A stretch of DNA of 64,000 nt from positions 62,001-126,000 of the forward strand of contig JAEUUF010000013.1 of NCBI GenBank assembly GCA_016787645.1, in the 5' to 3' direction. Source of the DNA: Cyclobacteriaceae bacterium (GTDB taxonomy: Bacteria > Bacteroidota > Bacteroidia > Cytophagales > Cyclobacteriaceae). Within the stretch, counting starts at the first letter, position 1. Each line of letters starts with the position of its first letter. The notes beneath the pieces were generated by a model. It searched no databases, was not told where the DNA came from, and was given only the letters and a program-made list of their open reading frames with translations. Of this stretch, positions 33,545-42,335 are shown in pieces. A program made the translations under genes and the position numbers.

Positions 33545-33932
33545 GTGTCCTTCCTCTTTCGAGCACATACCCCACCAGGATACCCAGTGGCGGAATAGCC
33601 AGGTAACTCAGTCCGATGGTCATGAAGTATTCTCCGAAGTCCAACTTTGCCATGGGCATAAGGAAGATGGCATCGAAAACCAGGTTGAGCACCATCCACG
33701 ATACACCAACGATAACCCCGTTTCTGACAAAATCCGTTTCAACGTACTTGAAATACCGGTACATCAAGTAACAGCCGGTCCCAACCCCCACCACGGTGAC
33801 GGCAGATTTGAAGGTGGCATATGCCACCACGAGTTCACCGCCAGGCCGGAAGAAGAGGAATGAAAACAAATAAGGAATGAGCCATGAAAGGAAGCCCAAG
33901 AGAAGATTCTTGGTCAGTAGCGACTTTTTCAT
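33525..33932 (-). CDS. Four-helix membrane protein, unknown function
   Basis: A 135-residue protein from MKKSLLTKNLLLGFLSWLIPYLFSFLFF. Further hydrophobic segments are AVTVVGVGTGCYLMYRYF, NGVIVGVSWMVLNLVFDAIFL and YFMTIGLSYLAIPPLGILVGYVLE. Similar small proteins occur in many Bacteroidota genomes without known role. Start at ATG 33932 is preferred to 33959 because the basic MKK precedes the first helix. It overlaps the convergent hydrolase gene by 20 bp. The PLP decarboxylase gene lies upstream on the same strand, ending 72 bp before the start. Confidence 0.75.
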   Translation of the reverse strand: MKKSLLTKNLLLGFLSWLIPYLFSFLFFRPGGELVVAYATFKSAVTVVGVGTGCYLMYRYFKYVETDFVRNGVIVGVSWMVLNLVFDAIFLMPMAKLDFGEYFMTIGLSYLAIPPLGILVGYVLERGRTLTSPRE

Positions 33933-34031
33933 ATCCCTGAAATTTGCAACAAAGGTCAACAGAAGCGTGATGGCAATCCATGACCTTTATCATTGCCGCT
34001 ATCCGCCAGCTCATCGTCCGGCGCCGGAATT

Positions 34032-35513
34032 TCAGGCACTAACCCCGAGCCGGTCATGAACCTTGCGGCCTTCCCGGACAATAATTTCTATGATTTCATC
34101 AATGTCCTTTTCCGTGGTCCTGAAATTAACGATGCAGGCACGCAGGCAGTATTTCTCACTGACTACGGCATTGGACAGAAATACTTCTCCGCCCCGCTGC
34201 AGTTCATTGAGCAGTGACTCATTAAGTCGATTCAGGTAAGATGATTCTTTCTCGTTACCCGGTGGTACAAACCGGAGTGTCGTAATGCTGAGGCTTGTGG
34301 AAATGGCTTCGAGTTCGGGATGATGTTTGGCCAGGTCATATAATCGCCTGGCCATCCGCACATCATTGGCGATCATTTTCACATATCCTTCTCTTCCCAC
34401 CTGCTGAAGGGCCATCCAAACTTTCAAGGCACGGAACCCCCGTGAATTTTGGAAGCCATATTCATAGAAGTTGAGAATCGGCTCGTCCACTCCCGCATTG
34501 AAATTATAGTAGACAGGATGTGAGCTGTAGGTATCCATCAGATGTTGCGGATTCTTCACCAGGGTGCAGCCAACCTCCAGGGGCGCATAAAGCCACTTAT
34601 GCGGATCAAGGGCGATCGAGTCGGCTTTACGAAGCCCGGCCAGGAGCAAATCCTGATCGGGGAGCACAGCGGCCGGCGCACCATAGGCACCGTCAACATG
34701 AAACCACAACTGGTGTTCCTCACAAATCCTCGCAATGGAAATCAAATCATCGATGGCACCCGTACTGACGTCCCCCGCGGTACCAACCACCAGAAATGGT
34801 CGCTTTCCGGATTGCTTGTCTTCAAGTATTCGGGCAGAAAGCGCGTCCACCAACATCCGGTTACTTGCATCCGTTGGAATCCAGCGAAGCGCATTCAGTC
34901 CATGCCCGAATAACACCGCCGCCTTTTCAATCCAGGTGTGTGTGGCTTTGCTGCAATAAAATACCATCTCCCCAGGAGTGTTCAGCAGCCCATTCTCTTT
35001 AAGGCTCTTCGGTGCCTTCGCTGTTCGTGCAGCCAGGAACGCGGTAAAGTTGGCCATATTTCCGCCACTGACCAGGATGCCGCCATATCCTTGGTCCAGT
35101 CCGATCAGTTCCGAAAGCCACCGGATAACTTGTTTCTCAATGGCCGTTGCCATCGGGCTAAGAATGTTGGCGCCGCAGTTCGGGTTAGCGGCCGCTGCCA
35201 GCAGGTCGGACAACATGCCGATTGGCGCGGGTGCACCTGTAATGTATCCCATAAATTTCGGGTGGCCGTTGAACAATGAATGCTCCAGGACAAGGCGAGA
35301 AGCTCGCGACAAGAGTTCAGCAGGCGCAGTTCCCTGGGAGGGCAGCACTTCGTTATTCAGATGAACCTGTACCTGGCTGGGTGTTTCTCCTGGAGTAATG
35401 GGGCCGTCCGGCAGTCTTTCCAGGAAAGCAGCAATCGTATCAACAAGCTGATAGCCCAGCAGTTTGAATTCCGTCGGTGTTATTTCGAGCGGCGCATGAC
35501 GAATGTCGGTCAT
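34032..35513 (-). CDS. Group II PLP-dependent amino-acid decarboxylase
   Basis: A 493-residue enzyme of the aromatic-amino-acid/glutamate decarboxylase group. The PLP lysine is K306 in SIALDPHKWLYAPLEVG. D274 in FHVDGAYG holds the pyridine nitrogen, and H192 in THTWIEKAAVLFGHG stacks on the ring. HPKFMGYITGAPAPIGMLSDLLAAAANPN near residue 85 matches the substrate loop of tyrosine/DOPA-type enzymes. It would release CO2 from an amino acid to give an amine; the substrate is not determined. Cytoplasmic, normal length, single-gene unit. Confidence 0.92.
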   Translation of the reverse strand: MTDIRHAPLEITPTEFKLLGYQLVDTIAAFLERLPDGPITPGETPSQVQVHLNNEVLPSQGTAPAELLSRASRLVLEHSLFNGHPKFMGYITGAPAPIGMLSDLLAAAANPNCGANILSPMATAIEKQVIRWLSELIGLDQGYGGILVSGGNMANFTAFLAARTAKAPKSLKENGLLNTPGEMVFYCSKATHTWIEKAAVLFGHGLNALRWIPTDASNRMLVDALSARILEDKQSGKRPFLVVGTAGDVSTGAIDDLISIARICEEHQLWFHVDGAYGAPAAVLPDQDLLLAGLRKADSIALDPHKWLYAPLEVGCTLVKNPQHLMDTYSSHPVYYNFNAGVDEPILNFYEYGFQNSRGFRALKVWMALQQVGREGYVKMIANDVRMARRLYDLAKHHPELEAISTSLSITTLRFVPPGNEKESSYLNRLNESLLNELQRGGEVFLSNAVVSEKYCLRACIVNFRTTEKDIDEIIEIIVREGRKVHDRLGVSA

Positions 35514-35615
35514 AATGGACAGGGTTAACCAGGTTTAAAATATTTGCTGAATGTAACCAAAGGAATCAATCCTATTGGCCTGGAAAGGTAAACTAAGACA
35601 GTCAACAACAATGGT

Positions 35616-36464
35616 CTACCTAAACTTCTCCACGTTATAAGTTATGTCCACCAATTCAAATTCCCCATAACAAAAGTCTTCGTTCGGGTATTGGTAAATT
35701 AGTTTTGCCTTCGATGGCAGGCGGTATCCGTTGATATCCTTATACTCCGCGATAGGCGTCTTCCACGGGTAGTTGTTGTACACTTTACCGTCGGTTTCAT
35801 ACCGGTCATTACTCACAAAATTGACCAACTCACCGGACTCCGTGAAGAAAAGAGTGGCCCCAATGGTGATTGAACCGTTGGTATACCTGGCGCGAACCGT
35901 CAAACTGTCCACGGGCTCCCACTGAATATTCTTGCTGATCAAAGTCGCGGGTGCCATTACACACATATCGTTAAACAAGGTTACCGTCTCACCCTGGTCC
36001 ATTTTTTCTCCACGGGCATTGACCACCTCCACCAGGCCGGCCACCCTGATCCGGAAGGTGGCGTGCTCATCCTGGTACAAATGCAACCCGTAGGCAGGAA
36101 TTCCCATCTTCTTTGCTTCAATGTAAAACAGCCTAGCCGGCTTATCCACAAAATTGTACTGAACCGAAGTCAGGGGCATGAATGCTTCATCGGGCTTTCC
36201 ACGAATCCCTCCTTTGAATTCCACACGGTAGTTATAAATCTTTGGTCTACCGAGTGAACCGGTGACGCGAATATATTTTTGAACAATCAGCGGAAGGTGA
36301 TGCATATCGGCTTCCGCCAGTAAATCCACCTTTGAGGCAGTTGAGCTCCCGAGATGATGTCGTACTGTTTCTTCGTACGTCGAATGGAACGCACGTGTGT
36401 ATATCCAAAGGGCAAAGACCAGGATGAGAAGGGCGACAAGGAGCAATACTTTAGTCATTTTCAT
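35616..36464 (-). CDS. DUF6544-type protein with N-terminal anchor
   Basis: A 282-residue protein with an N-terminal membrane anchor (MTKVLLLVALLILVFALWIY). A soluble domain follows with LPLIVQKYIRVTGSLGRPKIYNYRVEFKGGIRG, FIEAKKMGIPAYGLHLYQDEHATFRIRVAGLVEVV and FNDMCVMAPATLI. The end reads WKTPIAEYKDINGYRLPSKAKLIYQYPNEDFCYGEFEL. This wording is that of a family I know as DUF6544, of unknown function, probably periplasmic. It lies 34 bp after the next membrane-protein gene on the same strand and may form an operon with it. Confidence 0.75.
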   Translation of the reverse strand: MKMTKVLLLVALLILVFALWIYTRAFHSTYEETVRHHLGSSTASKVDLLAEADMHHLPLIVQKYIRVTGSLGRPKIYNYRVEFKGGIRGKPDEAFMPLTSVQYNFVDKPARLFYIEAKKMGIPAYGLHLYQDEHATFRIRVAGLVEVVNARGEKMDQGETVTLFNDMCVMAPATLISKNIQWEPVDSLTVRARYTNGSITIGATLFFTESGELVNFVSNDRYETDGKVYNNYPWKTPIAEYKDINGYRLPSKAKLIYQYPNEDFCYGEFELVDITYNVEKFR

Positions 36465-36498
36465 GAATTTCAGTCATGATGGCGATCTATACTACCCA

Positions 36499-37518
36499 TC
36501 AGGTATTGTCCGAAATGGCTGAAATACCCCAAAATATCAATGAAGTAATCACTAACAGAGCAAAATAATTAATAAACTTTGATTTGCCGTGTTGTTCAAG
36601 CGGTTGGTAGACGGGCTCCAAAACAATGGCTCCCTCAATAACGGGGTAGTTGTTTTTGTCGAGAACATAGCGATTGTCCAGTTTGCTGTGATCAAAATAC
36701 TTTACACTGTCTACCGCGAATCCAAGTATCTTCTCACGGCAGGAGGCAAAAAATTTGGCTTCCTGGCTCCGGATGTCGGAATCGGATTGATCGCTATCAT
36801 ATCGTTCCACGTACTCCACTTGGATCCACGCGTCAAACAAGGTATCCGCCCGCTGCGTGTTAATGGGAATAAGGCCGTAGAAGGTTACCGTGTGACTGTT
36901 ATCTCTCGTCTCGTGATAATCAAATGTCAGCGATTGGCGAGGTACAATTTCCAGCGATCGGAATAAGAGAAAATTGGACGGAGCCTTCCGAATGTCCCTT
37001 ACAGAACCGACGGTAACGACCTTTTCAACCTGAAGGTTGTAGAGATCGATGCTCATCAACGTGGTCAACAGGACGCCGACCATGTAGACGATCGGAACGG
37101 CCACCACGGATCGACCATCCAGCTTTGCAGGCTTTGCGTGGTAAAGATAGAACGGAACATAACTGAATATGGCTGCCAGAACCATCCACGGTGTGTAGCT
37201 CTGCGCCGGCGGCATTGGATGTTTTGCGAGGAGAATATGAAAGGACAGAAAAAGAAGTCCGACACTCCAGGAGTAAGCCAGATAGACCAGGATAAGTCGC
37301 TTGCGAAGGCCCCTCGGGCTCATGGCCACCACTTCACCGTGCATGCCGACCGAGACCAGGTATAACCCGTAGAAGAAGGCAATCAGAACACCCGCCCAAA
37401 CAAAAGGAGAGCCTACCAACTCCTTTGCCTGAAATGTTGTGATCGCCCAGGCAATCGTAGCCACGCCGGCAGCTGCCATCAGCAAATATCCAAGGGTACG
37501 TTTCGTTTGAGGTGTCAA
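36499..37518 (-). CDS. Polytopic membrane protein with a soluble domain, unknown
   Basis: A 339-residue protein with about six membrane helices in the first half: LGYLLMAAAGVATIAWAI, FVWAGVLIAFFYGLYLVSVG, ILVYLAYSWSVGLLFLSFHIL, WMVLAAIFSYVPFYLY and VVAVPIVYMVGVLLTTLM. A 150-residue hydrophilic part follows, then a terminal helix FINYFALLVITSLIFWGISAI. No motif was recognised. It precedes the DUF6544 gene on the same strand with a 34-bp gap. Confidence 0.75.
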   Translation of the reverse strand: MTPQTKRTLGYLLMAAAGVATIAWAITTFQAKELVGSPFVWAGVLIAFFYGLYLVSVGMHGEVVAMSPRGLRKRLILVYLAYSWSVGLLFLSFHILLAKHPMPPAQSYTPWMVLAAIFSYVPFYLYHAKPAKLDGRSVVAVPIVYMVGVLLTTLMSIDLYNLQVEKVVTVGSVRDIRKAPSNFLLFRSLEIVPRQSLTFDYHETRDNSHTVTFYGLIPINTQRADTLFDAWIQVEYVERYDSDQSDSDIRSQEAKFFASCREKILGFAVDSVKYFDHSKLDNRYVLDKNNYPVIEGAIVLEPVYQPLEQHGKSKFINYFALLVITSLIFWGISAISDNT

Positions 37519-37581
37519 CTCAAGCTGGTTTCATGGATCAAATTATGAAAATTCCACTTTTAGAAGAATGATTAACTCTGT

Positions 37582-38742
37582 CTACCTTATCGCAACGGCA
37601 TGCTCTCGCTCGGCGATGAAGGCCTTGTCGATATTGTCCAGTATCCTTTCATCGCTGACGCCCGTCCGGTTGAATAGGATCACACTACCCACACCGAGAT
37701 TCGGATAGACTCGCAGTTCCACGTAATACCCACCTCCGCCACCGGCGTGGGCAAAGTACCGGTTTCCTTTCAGCACACCCGTAAACCAGGAATGTGCCAT
37801 GCCGGTGGGCTGCCCATTCACCACTCCCTCACGGAACAAGATCTCTTTATACGAATCATTCAACAATACAGAATTGGCTTTCAGTAAGGCTTGAGCATAT
37901 TTTACCAGCGAAGGACCCGTTCCAAACAATCCGCCATAAGCCACCCCATTATTGTAGAAGGGTTTGAACGGCTTCCAACCTCCCTCCCTCTCCCCCATGA
38001 ACGTTGCCTTGTCGATGAGAAAAGTAAAAATGGCGTTGTAAAAAGAAAACCATTTCTGATAACCCACGGCGTGAACGGAGGTGTCCAGGGTGAAGTTCAA
38101 CTCCCGCCGATCAACTCCGCTGCGGTCGACGATATTAGTTTCAACATAATCCTCGAACGACTGGCCGGAAACTTTCTCGATCAACTGACCCAGCAATACA
38201 TACCCGAGGTTCGAGTATTTGAATTTCGTTCCCGGTTCGAAGTCCAGGGTGGAATGCTTCCGGAAAACTTCAGCAAAGAACTCATCGCGGTTGAATCCCT
38301 TGTGCTCCTCCACGCGGTGTATCCATCGCAGGGGAAGCGGATTGGGAATGCCCGAAGTGTGACTTAACAACTGCTCAACCGTGATTTGTTTTGGGTAGGG
38401 AAACCCCGGGAGGTAGTCAGCTGCTGGTTTATCCAGCGCAAGTTTTCCATCCTGGGCAAGTTGAAGAACCGCCAGCGCCGTAAACGTTTTGGTGACTGAA
38501 TACACATGATACCGGGTGGACGAATCCACTGCGGTATTGGTTCGTACGTTTTTCACCCCGGAATGAAATTCATAAATAATTGAATCCGTATCAAAGAAGA
38601 TGTATTGAAGCGATGGGGACTTTCCCCCATTCACTTGTTCCTGCAGGTATTGTTTAATGGAAGTCATGGGTATTGATCTTGAAGTTACAAATGCGGTGAG
38701 TCCAAAAGAAAAGAGCAAGACAATGAACAATGTCGTTTTCAT
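37582..38742 (-). CDS. Exported serine hydrolase, beta-lactamase class C-like
   Basis: A 386-residue periplasmic protein with signal peptide MKTTLFIVLLFSFGLTAFVTS. The penicillin-binding-protein fold shows S82-V-T-K85 (YHVYSVTKTFTALAVLQL), then YSN in FKYSNLGYVLLGQLIEKVSG, and a late HAGGGGGYYVEL in place of KTG. These make it an esterase/D-aminopeptidase-like member more probably than a true beta-lactamase. Its start overlaps the stop of the upstream outer-membrane protein gene by 4 bp, so the two are coupled. Substrate unknown. Confidence 0.88.
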   Translation of the reverse strand: MKTTLFIVLLFSFGLTAFVTSRSIPMTSIKQYLQEQVNGGKSPSLQYIFFDTDSIIYEFHSGVKNVRTNTAVDSSTRYHVYSVTKTFTALAVLQLAQDGKLALDKPAADYLPGFPYPKQITVEQLLSHTSGIPNPLPLRWIHRVEEHKGFNRDEFFAEVFRKHSTLDFEPGTKFKYSNLGYVLLGQLIEKVSGQSFEDYVETNIVDRSGVDRRELNFTLDTSVHAVGYQKWFSFYNAIFTFLIDKATFMGEREGGWKPFKPFYNNGVAYGGLFGTGPSLVKYAQALLKANSVLLNDSYKEILFREGVVNGQPTGMAHSWFTGVLKGNRYFAHAGGGGGYYVELRVYPNLGVGSVILFNRTGVSDERILDNIDKAFIAEREHAVAIR

Positions 38743-39392
38743 CCTTTCTGCGGTTTAAGGGTTAAAAGTCCGCCAAATACGAGTTGGAAAAACAGGCCAT
38801 CCACTCCGGATGTATACACCTCGGTTTGGTGTCCCTCCATATACCTCCAGGAGTTGGCGCCCACTGCAACATGGTAGACGACTTTCAAGCCGGTAAAAAG
38901 CCCGCTGGGACTTACCCGCTGAATTAACAGGGATACCGGCACAGCTACGGATAGGTTATGAAAGACCGTAGTGTTCAAGCGATCACTTCCGGAATAGTGG
39001 TTGTCAGTTACCGCCAGGTGGTGCAGGCTGTAGGCAAACCCCGTCTGAAGGCTGAGCTTTGCCCTCGACCCGATGGACCAACGGTAACCGGCCAGGATAT
39101 TCGCGTTGATTCCCGTGAGGATACTCCCAAATTCATCTGTATCCTTCTTTCCATCGAGATAGTTGAATTCCATTCCGACTTGAATGTGCTTCAATTGATA
39201 CAATGCACCCGCTCCCAAGGTGGGAACCCAGGCGGGAGACACACTCTCCTCACGGTTAAAAGGTTTTGGGGCAAAACCCTTCATTCCGCCCATCAGGTAG
39301 AATTGTACTTCGGGATTGATTTTCGCCGACTGAGCCCATGCCCCCGTTGCTCCTGCCAATGTCCATAGAAAAATTACCATCAATCGTTTCAT
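38739..39392 (-). CDS. Outer-membrane beta-barrel-like protein
   Basis: A 217-residue protein with signal peptide MKRLMVIFLWTLAGATGAWAQ. Alternating amphipathic strands (VGMEFNYLDG, NANILAGYRWSIGSRAKLSLQTGFAYSLHHLAV, FTGLKVVYHVAVGANSWRY, LFFQLVFGGLLTLKPQKG) point to a small porin-like barrel. The C-terminus is not the canonical aromatic end. It is first in a two-gene unit with the serine hydrolase. Upstream lie tandem TTATC-N4-GATAA palindromes and, on the same strand, a Crp/Fnr regulator gene that probably controls it. Confidence 0.72.
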   Translation of the reverse strand: MKRLMVIFLWTLAGATGAWAQSAKINPEVQFYLMGGMKGFAPKPFNREESVSPAWVPTLGAGALYQLKHIQVGMEFNYLDGKKDTDEFGSILTGINANILAGYRWSIGSRAKLSLQTGFAYSLHHLAVTDNHYSGSDRLNTTVFHNLSVAVPVSLLIQRVSPSGLFTGLKVVYHVAVGANSWRYMEGHQTEVYTSGVDGLFFQLVFGGLLTLKPQKG

Positions 39393-39453
39393 AATGCTGC
39401 GTTTGGTTTGTGTGGAAAATCTGATTTTGAACTTCTCTTTCGGGAAGCCGTGC

Positions 39454-39466
39454 TGTAACCGTTACA
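39454..39466. promoter_or_regulatory. Short palindrome upstream of the barrel protein gene
   Basis: TGTAAC and GTTACA flank a single C, 62 bp before the start codon at 39392. It could be a second operator in this control region. Confidence 0.35.
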
Positions 39467-39499
39467 CTGCAAAGAAACGGGAGGTGGGAACCGCGGTGA

Positions 39500-39535
39500 T
39501 TATCATTTGATAAGAAGGCACTTATCAAATGATAA
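39500..39535. promoter_or_regulatory. Two tandem FNR-spaced palindromes, likely sites for the adjacent Crp/Fnr regulator
   Basis: TTATCATTTGATAAG (39500-39514) and CTTATCAAATGATAA (39521-39535) are exact inverted copies 6 bp apart, and each holds its own TTATC-N4-GATAA dyad. The 5-4-5 layout is that of FNR-type sites (TTGAT-N4-ATCAA). They lie 108-143 bp before the barrel/serine-hydrolase operon and 10 bp after the stop of the regulator gene. No T-run follows, which argues against a terminator. Confidence 0.6.
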
Positions 39536-39544
39536 GAAAACTGT

Positions 39545-40168
39545 TTACTTCCTGGTCAGTTCGTTACGCAAACGACTGAAAGAAACCGGGGTGATGCCCA
39601 GGAAAGAAGCAATGATGGTGTGGGGAATAAGGTTCTCCAGGTTGGGATAATTTGCTCTGAAAAAGTTGAGCCGGTCTTTGGCGGTATACGACCGGAACAA
39701 TACTTCGTAATCCAGCCCTTTCATGAATTCTTTCTCTACTACGCTCCGGCCAAATCTTCGAATCTCCTCATGAGCATCCATTAATTCACTGAAGGTCCCG
39801 GCCGGAACCTTGACAAACCGGCAATCCGTGAGGGCTTGCAACGAAAAAATACTCTGCCCATCACGTGTCCGGGTAAAGTGCGGGGTGATGACCACCTCGT
39901 TCTGAAAGATCCCGGTTGTAAGTTGCTGCTGATCTTCATCGGTATTGAACCGGTGTGAAACGCCGTCGAGTTGGAAATACTCGAATGCGTTGAAGCGCCT
40001 CTCCGGGAAGATGATATCACTCTTTCGAAAAGACTCCAGGCTTCCATTCTCAAAAATCGTCGCAACTCCCGCCGCAGACACCGGCGAATACCGATTCAAC
40101 ACCCGACCGAGTGTACTTAGATACTCCAGCTTTGGATCAATGTCGCTACTCACTTTCGAATGTTGCAA
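39545..40168 (-). CDS. Crp/Fnr family transcriptional regulator
   Basis: A 207-residue regulator. The N-terminal cyclic-nucleotide-binding-like barrel spans about residues 25-125 (IIFPERRFNAFEYFQLDGVSHRF, IFSLQALTDCRFVKVPAGTFSELMDAHEE). A C-terminal DNA-binding part contains NYPNLENLIPHTIIASFLGITPVSFSRLRNELTRK, whose ITPVSFSRLRNEL is the recognition helix of this Bacteroidota group. No FNR-type cysteine cluster is seen at the N-terminus, so it is probably not an oxygen sensor of the FNR kind. The tandem palindromes just downstream, before the barrel gene, are its probable target. Confidence 0.88.
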   Translation of the reverse strand: MQHSKVSSDIDPKLEYLSTLGRVLNRYSPVSAAGVATIFENGSLESFRKSDIIFPERRFNAFEYFQLDGVSHRFNTDEDQQQLTTGIFQNEVVITPHFTRTRDGQSIFSLQALTDCRFVKVPAGTFSELMDAHEEIRRFGRSVVEKEFMKGLDYEVLFRSYTAKDRLNFFRANYPNLENLIPHTIIASFLGITPVSFSRLRNELTRK

Positions 40169-40218
40169 TTTCTTAACTAAACTACTGATCCTCTACCATC
40201 GGGTCAACTACCCTGAGA

Positions 40219-40878
40219 TCACAATGACTCACTTTCGCCGCTCAGTTCCTGCATCACCATTCGCAATTCATTGAGCATCATCGCCGTCGCTCCCCAGACC
40301 ACCTCGTCTTCAATGAGAAAATGAGGTGCGTTGAGGCGGTACACACGAGCCGCCGTAATTTCCCGCACCGTTACGGCATCTTCACGCAGCAATCCACTCA
40401 AGGTGCCCTCCAGGACTCGCACGACCTCGATGGGATCGGGTGTGAACAAAGGTTTTGAATGCTGGATTCCAACCACCGGAGTGACAAGAAAATTGCTGGG
40501 TACCACAAAGAAATTACTTAAGGTGCCAATCACTTCAATATCACTTCCTCGAATACCAATCTCCTCTTCACCTTCCCTTAACGCGGTTTCAATGGCAGTT
40601 TCTCCTGGTTCCGCTTTCCCGCCCGGAAGACTCACCTGCCCGCTATGAGCACCCAGGTATTCGGGACGCTTCGTGAGCGGAAATTTGATTTCGCCTTTGT
40701 CAGGGTACAACAGGATGAGTACACTGCCCGGCTTAGGCGGAGATTTATGTTCAAACACTGGGCGAAGCTCTCCCACTGGCGTAGCCCGCAATGGTTCGTG
40801 AGCAACTGCACCTGGCAATGTTCCGGTTGCTAGTCGACGACGAAGCTGCTCAACAACCAGGTCAAACGTTAACGGCAT
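40219..40878 (-). CDS. Nudix hydrolase, CoA pyrophosphatase-like
   Basis: A 219-residue protein. The Nudix box GX5EX7REUXEEXGU spans residues 87-109: G-KAEPG-E-TAIETAL-RE-GEEEIG, preceded by HSGQVSLPG. The upstream LGAHSGQVSLPGG and downstream FFVVPSNFLVTPVVG features match the CoA diphosphatase group (NudL/YeaB), which cleaves CoA or acyl-CoA to 4'-phosphopantetheine and 3',5'-ADP. Metal-binding glutamates are all present. Its start overlaps the stop of the TPR lipoprotein gene by 10 bp. Confidence 0.9.
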   Translation of the reverse strand: MPLTFDLVVEQLRRRLATGTLPGAVAHEPLRATPVGELRPVFEHKSPPKPGSVLILLYPDKGEIKFPLTKRPEYLGAHSGQVSLPGGKAEPGETAIETALREGEEEIGIRGSDIEVIGTLSNFFVVPSNFLVTPVVGIQHSKPLFTPDPIEVVRVLEGTLSGLLREDAVTVREITAARVYRLNAPHFLIEDEVVWGATAMMLNELRMVMQELSGESESL

Positions 40879-41975
40879 GATTTCATCAGATCAGGAGTGA
40901 CCATGGCATCGCCGGCCCGGTCAGAAATAACAAACTCCTTGCAGGCCTTTTGCTTTTCATTGTTCTTCAGGTAGGCCATGCCGAGATAGAAGTGGGTACG
41001 TTCAACATACGGATCCCGGTCAATGGCCTGGGAAAGGAGCTTGATCGCCCGGCCATAGTCCCCATTCAGCAGGTAGTACACTCCCTTGTTACGGTACGCC
41101 CATCCATTGTCCGGGTCCATCAGGATGCTCCGGTCAATTTCCGTTAGTCCTTCCGCCAATTTGTTTTGCATCAAAAGAACGAACCCGCGGTTATTGACAA
41201 AATAAGGCTGATTCGGTGAGATGGCCAGGGCCTTTTCAATCTCCTTCAGAGCGGCGTCCTGGTCACCCCGGGCAATCGCAATCATCGCGCGCGTGTTGTA
41301 GATGTTGGCTTCCGCAGCGTTGATGTACTCCGCTTTCTTCAGGTCAGCTTCAGCCTCATCAAACTTCCTCCGGTAATAATTCACGGTGCCACGGTTAACC
41401 AGCAACTCGGCATTGGCCGAATCCATGGCAATGGCCCGGTCAAAGGCCGTCAGCGCATCGTCGTAGTTACGCAAGCGTGTGGCTACCAATCCTTCAGCGA
41501 AATATACCACCATGGTGTCTGGCTTGGCCTGTTTGATTCGCTTTACATCCTCCATGGCGGCATAGTACTCTTTCAGTTCGATGTTGGTGTTGACACGATT
41601 GAAGTAGGCCGGCAGGTAGGTGGGGTCGCAGGCGATCGCCCGATCATAATACTTCTTCGCCTCCTCCCAGTTGTGGCTTTGAAAGGAAATTGTTCCCAGG
41701 TTGTTGAGCGCATCAACAAAGCAGGGATCCAGTTTGAGCGCTTCATCAAAATAACGGGATGCCTCCGCGGTATTCTGCTCCTTGAGCGCACCGTTACCTT
41801 TGAGAAGAAACTGCTGGAGTCGTACTTCCTTGGAGGGCGTGCACCCGGCAATGCTGACCAGTAGTAGAAAAACGACAATTCTCAAACCCGTGCCCTTGGC
41901 GGACAGGCCGGTGAATGGCCACGACGCCAGGGTATAAAAATGGTTAGGGGACAAAACAGGTGGAAAAAATACCAT
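40869..41975 (-). CDS. TPR-repeat lipoprotein
   Basis: The protein has a lipoprotein signal (LRIVVFLLLVSIAGC) and then about eight tetratricopeptide repeats. They include AEASRYFDEALKLDPCFVDALNNLGTISFQ, WEEAKKYYDRAIACDPTYLPAYFN, YDDALTAFDRAIAMDSANAELLVNRG, YGRAIKLLSQAIDRDPYVERTHFYLGMAYLK. TPR arrays scaffold protein complexes, here at the periplasmic membrane face. The annotated ATG at 41975 adds 30 unusual residues (MVFFPPVLSPNHFYTLASWPF...). A TTG at 41885 would start exactly at the signal peptide and looks more natural, so the true start is uncertain. It overlaps the Nudix gene by 10 bp. Confidence 0.85.
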   Translation of the reverse strand: MVFFPPVLSPNHFYTLASWPFTGLSAKGTGLRIVVFLLLVSIAGCTPSKEVRLQQFLLKGNGALKEQNTAEASRYFDEALKLDPCFVDALNNLGTISFQSHNWEEAKKYYDRAIACDPTYLPAYFNRVNTNIELKEYYAAMEDVKRIKQAKPDTMVVYFAEGLVATRLRNYDDALTAFDRAIAMDSANAELLVNRGTVNYYRRKFDEAEADLKKAEYINAAEANIYNTRAMIAIARGDQDAALKEIEKALAISPNQPYFVNNRGFVLLMQNKLAEGLTEIDRSILMDPDNGWAYRNKGVYYLLNGDYGRAIKLLSQAIDRDPYVERTHFYLGMAYLKNNEKQKACKEFVISDRAGDAMVTPDLMKSCR

Positions 41976-42201
41976 TACACGTAAGCGTAAATTTATGAAG
42001 AAAACTACTCTCCTCTTGAACTAAAACCAATTACGCAACAGGGTTTGGAAGTACTTCTATATCTTAAGAAGTCAGTTCACCAGTAAAGCTGGGCTAAGCG
42101 ATCGACCGGTACAACTGCATGATTTTACAGCCCAGCGGACAAAGCCTTGGGCTTCAAATAACGTGGAAATGGTGACCTGGGCCCAACAACATTTAGAAGG
42201 A

Positions 42202-42234
42202 TTTTGAAATCTCGCGTTCTCCCCCTTTATTCGC
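42202..42234 (+). promoter_or_regulatory. Candidate promoter of the histidine operon
   Basis: TTTTG (42202-42206) and TATTCGC (42228-42234) are 21 bp apart, near the Bacteroidota -33/-7 pattern. The leader-peptide ATG at 42243 follows only 8 bp later, so the transcript would be almost leaderless. An unrelated 8-bp inverted repeat (GCTGGGCT, AGCCCAGC) lies upstream at 42088-42136. Confidence 0.35.
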
Positions 42235-42242
42235 GCCAGCAA

Positions 42243-42314
42243 ATGAATACGACGCAAAACATCCACCTGCATCATCACCACACCCATCCAGGGCATGGCA
42301 GGCATATGTTTTGA
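42243..42314 (+). CDS. hisL: Histidine operon leader peptide (attenuator)
   Basis: A 23-codon reading frame from ATG 42243 to TGA 42312-42314. Eight of its residues are histidine; codons 8-21 read HLHHHHTHPGHGRH. Such runs of regulatory codons are the mark of attenuation leader peptides (HisL of enterobacteria). It is followed after 24 bp by a perfect terminator hairpin, then hisG. When charged His-tRNA is short the ribosome would stall in the run. Otherwise it reads to the stop and covers GGCAGGC at 42297-42303, an exact copy of the terminator's 3' arm that could pair with its 5' arm. It is too short to be predicted as a normal gene. Confidence 0.88.
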   Translation: MNTTQNIHLHHHHTHPGHGRHMF

Positions 42315-42335
42315 TTGATCCATAAAGATTCCATC

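Noticed and set aside
42088-42136. Inverted repeat GCTGGGCT / AGCCCAGC upstream of the his promoter as a terminator
   Set aside because: The loop is 33 nt and no T-run follows; probably chance or an upstream leftover.
42072-42323. An 83-codon minus-strand frame covering the his leader
   Set aside because: It overlaps the leader peptide and attenuator and has no recognisable product.
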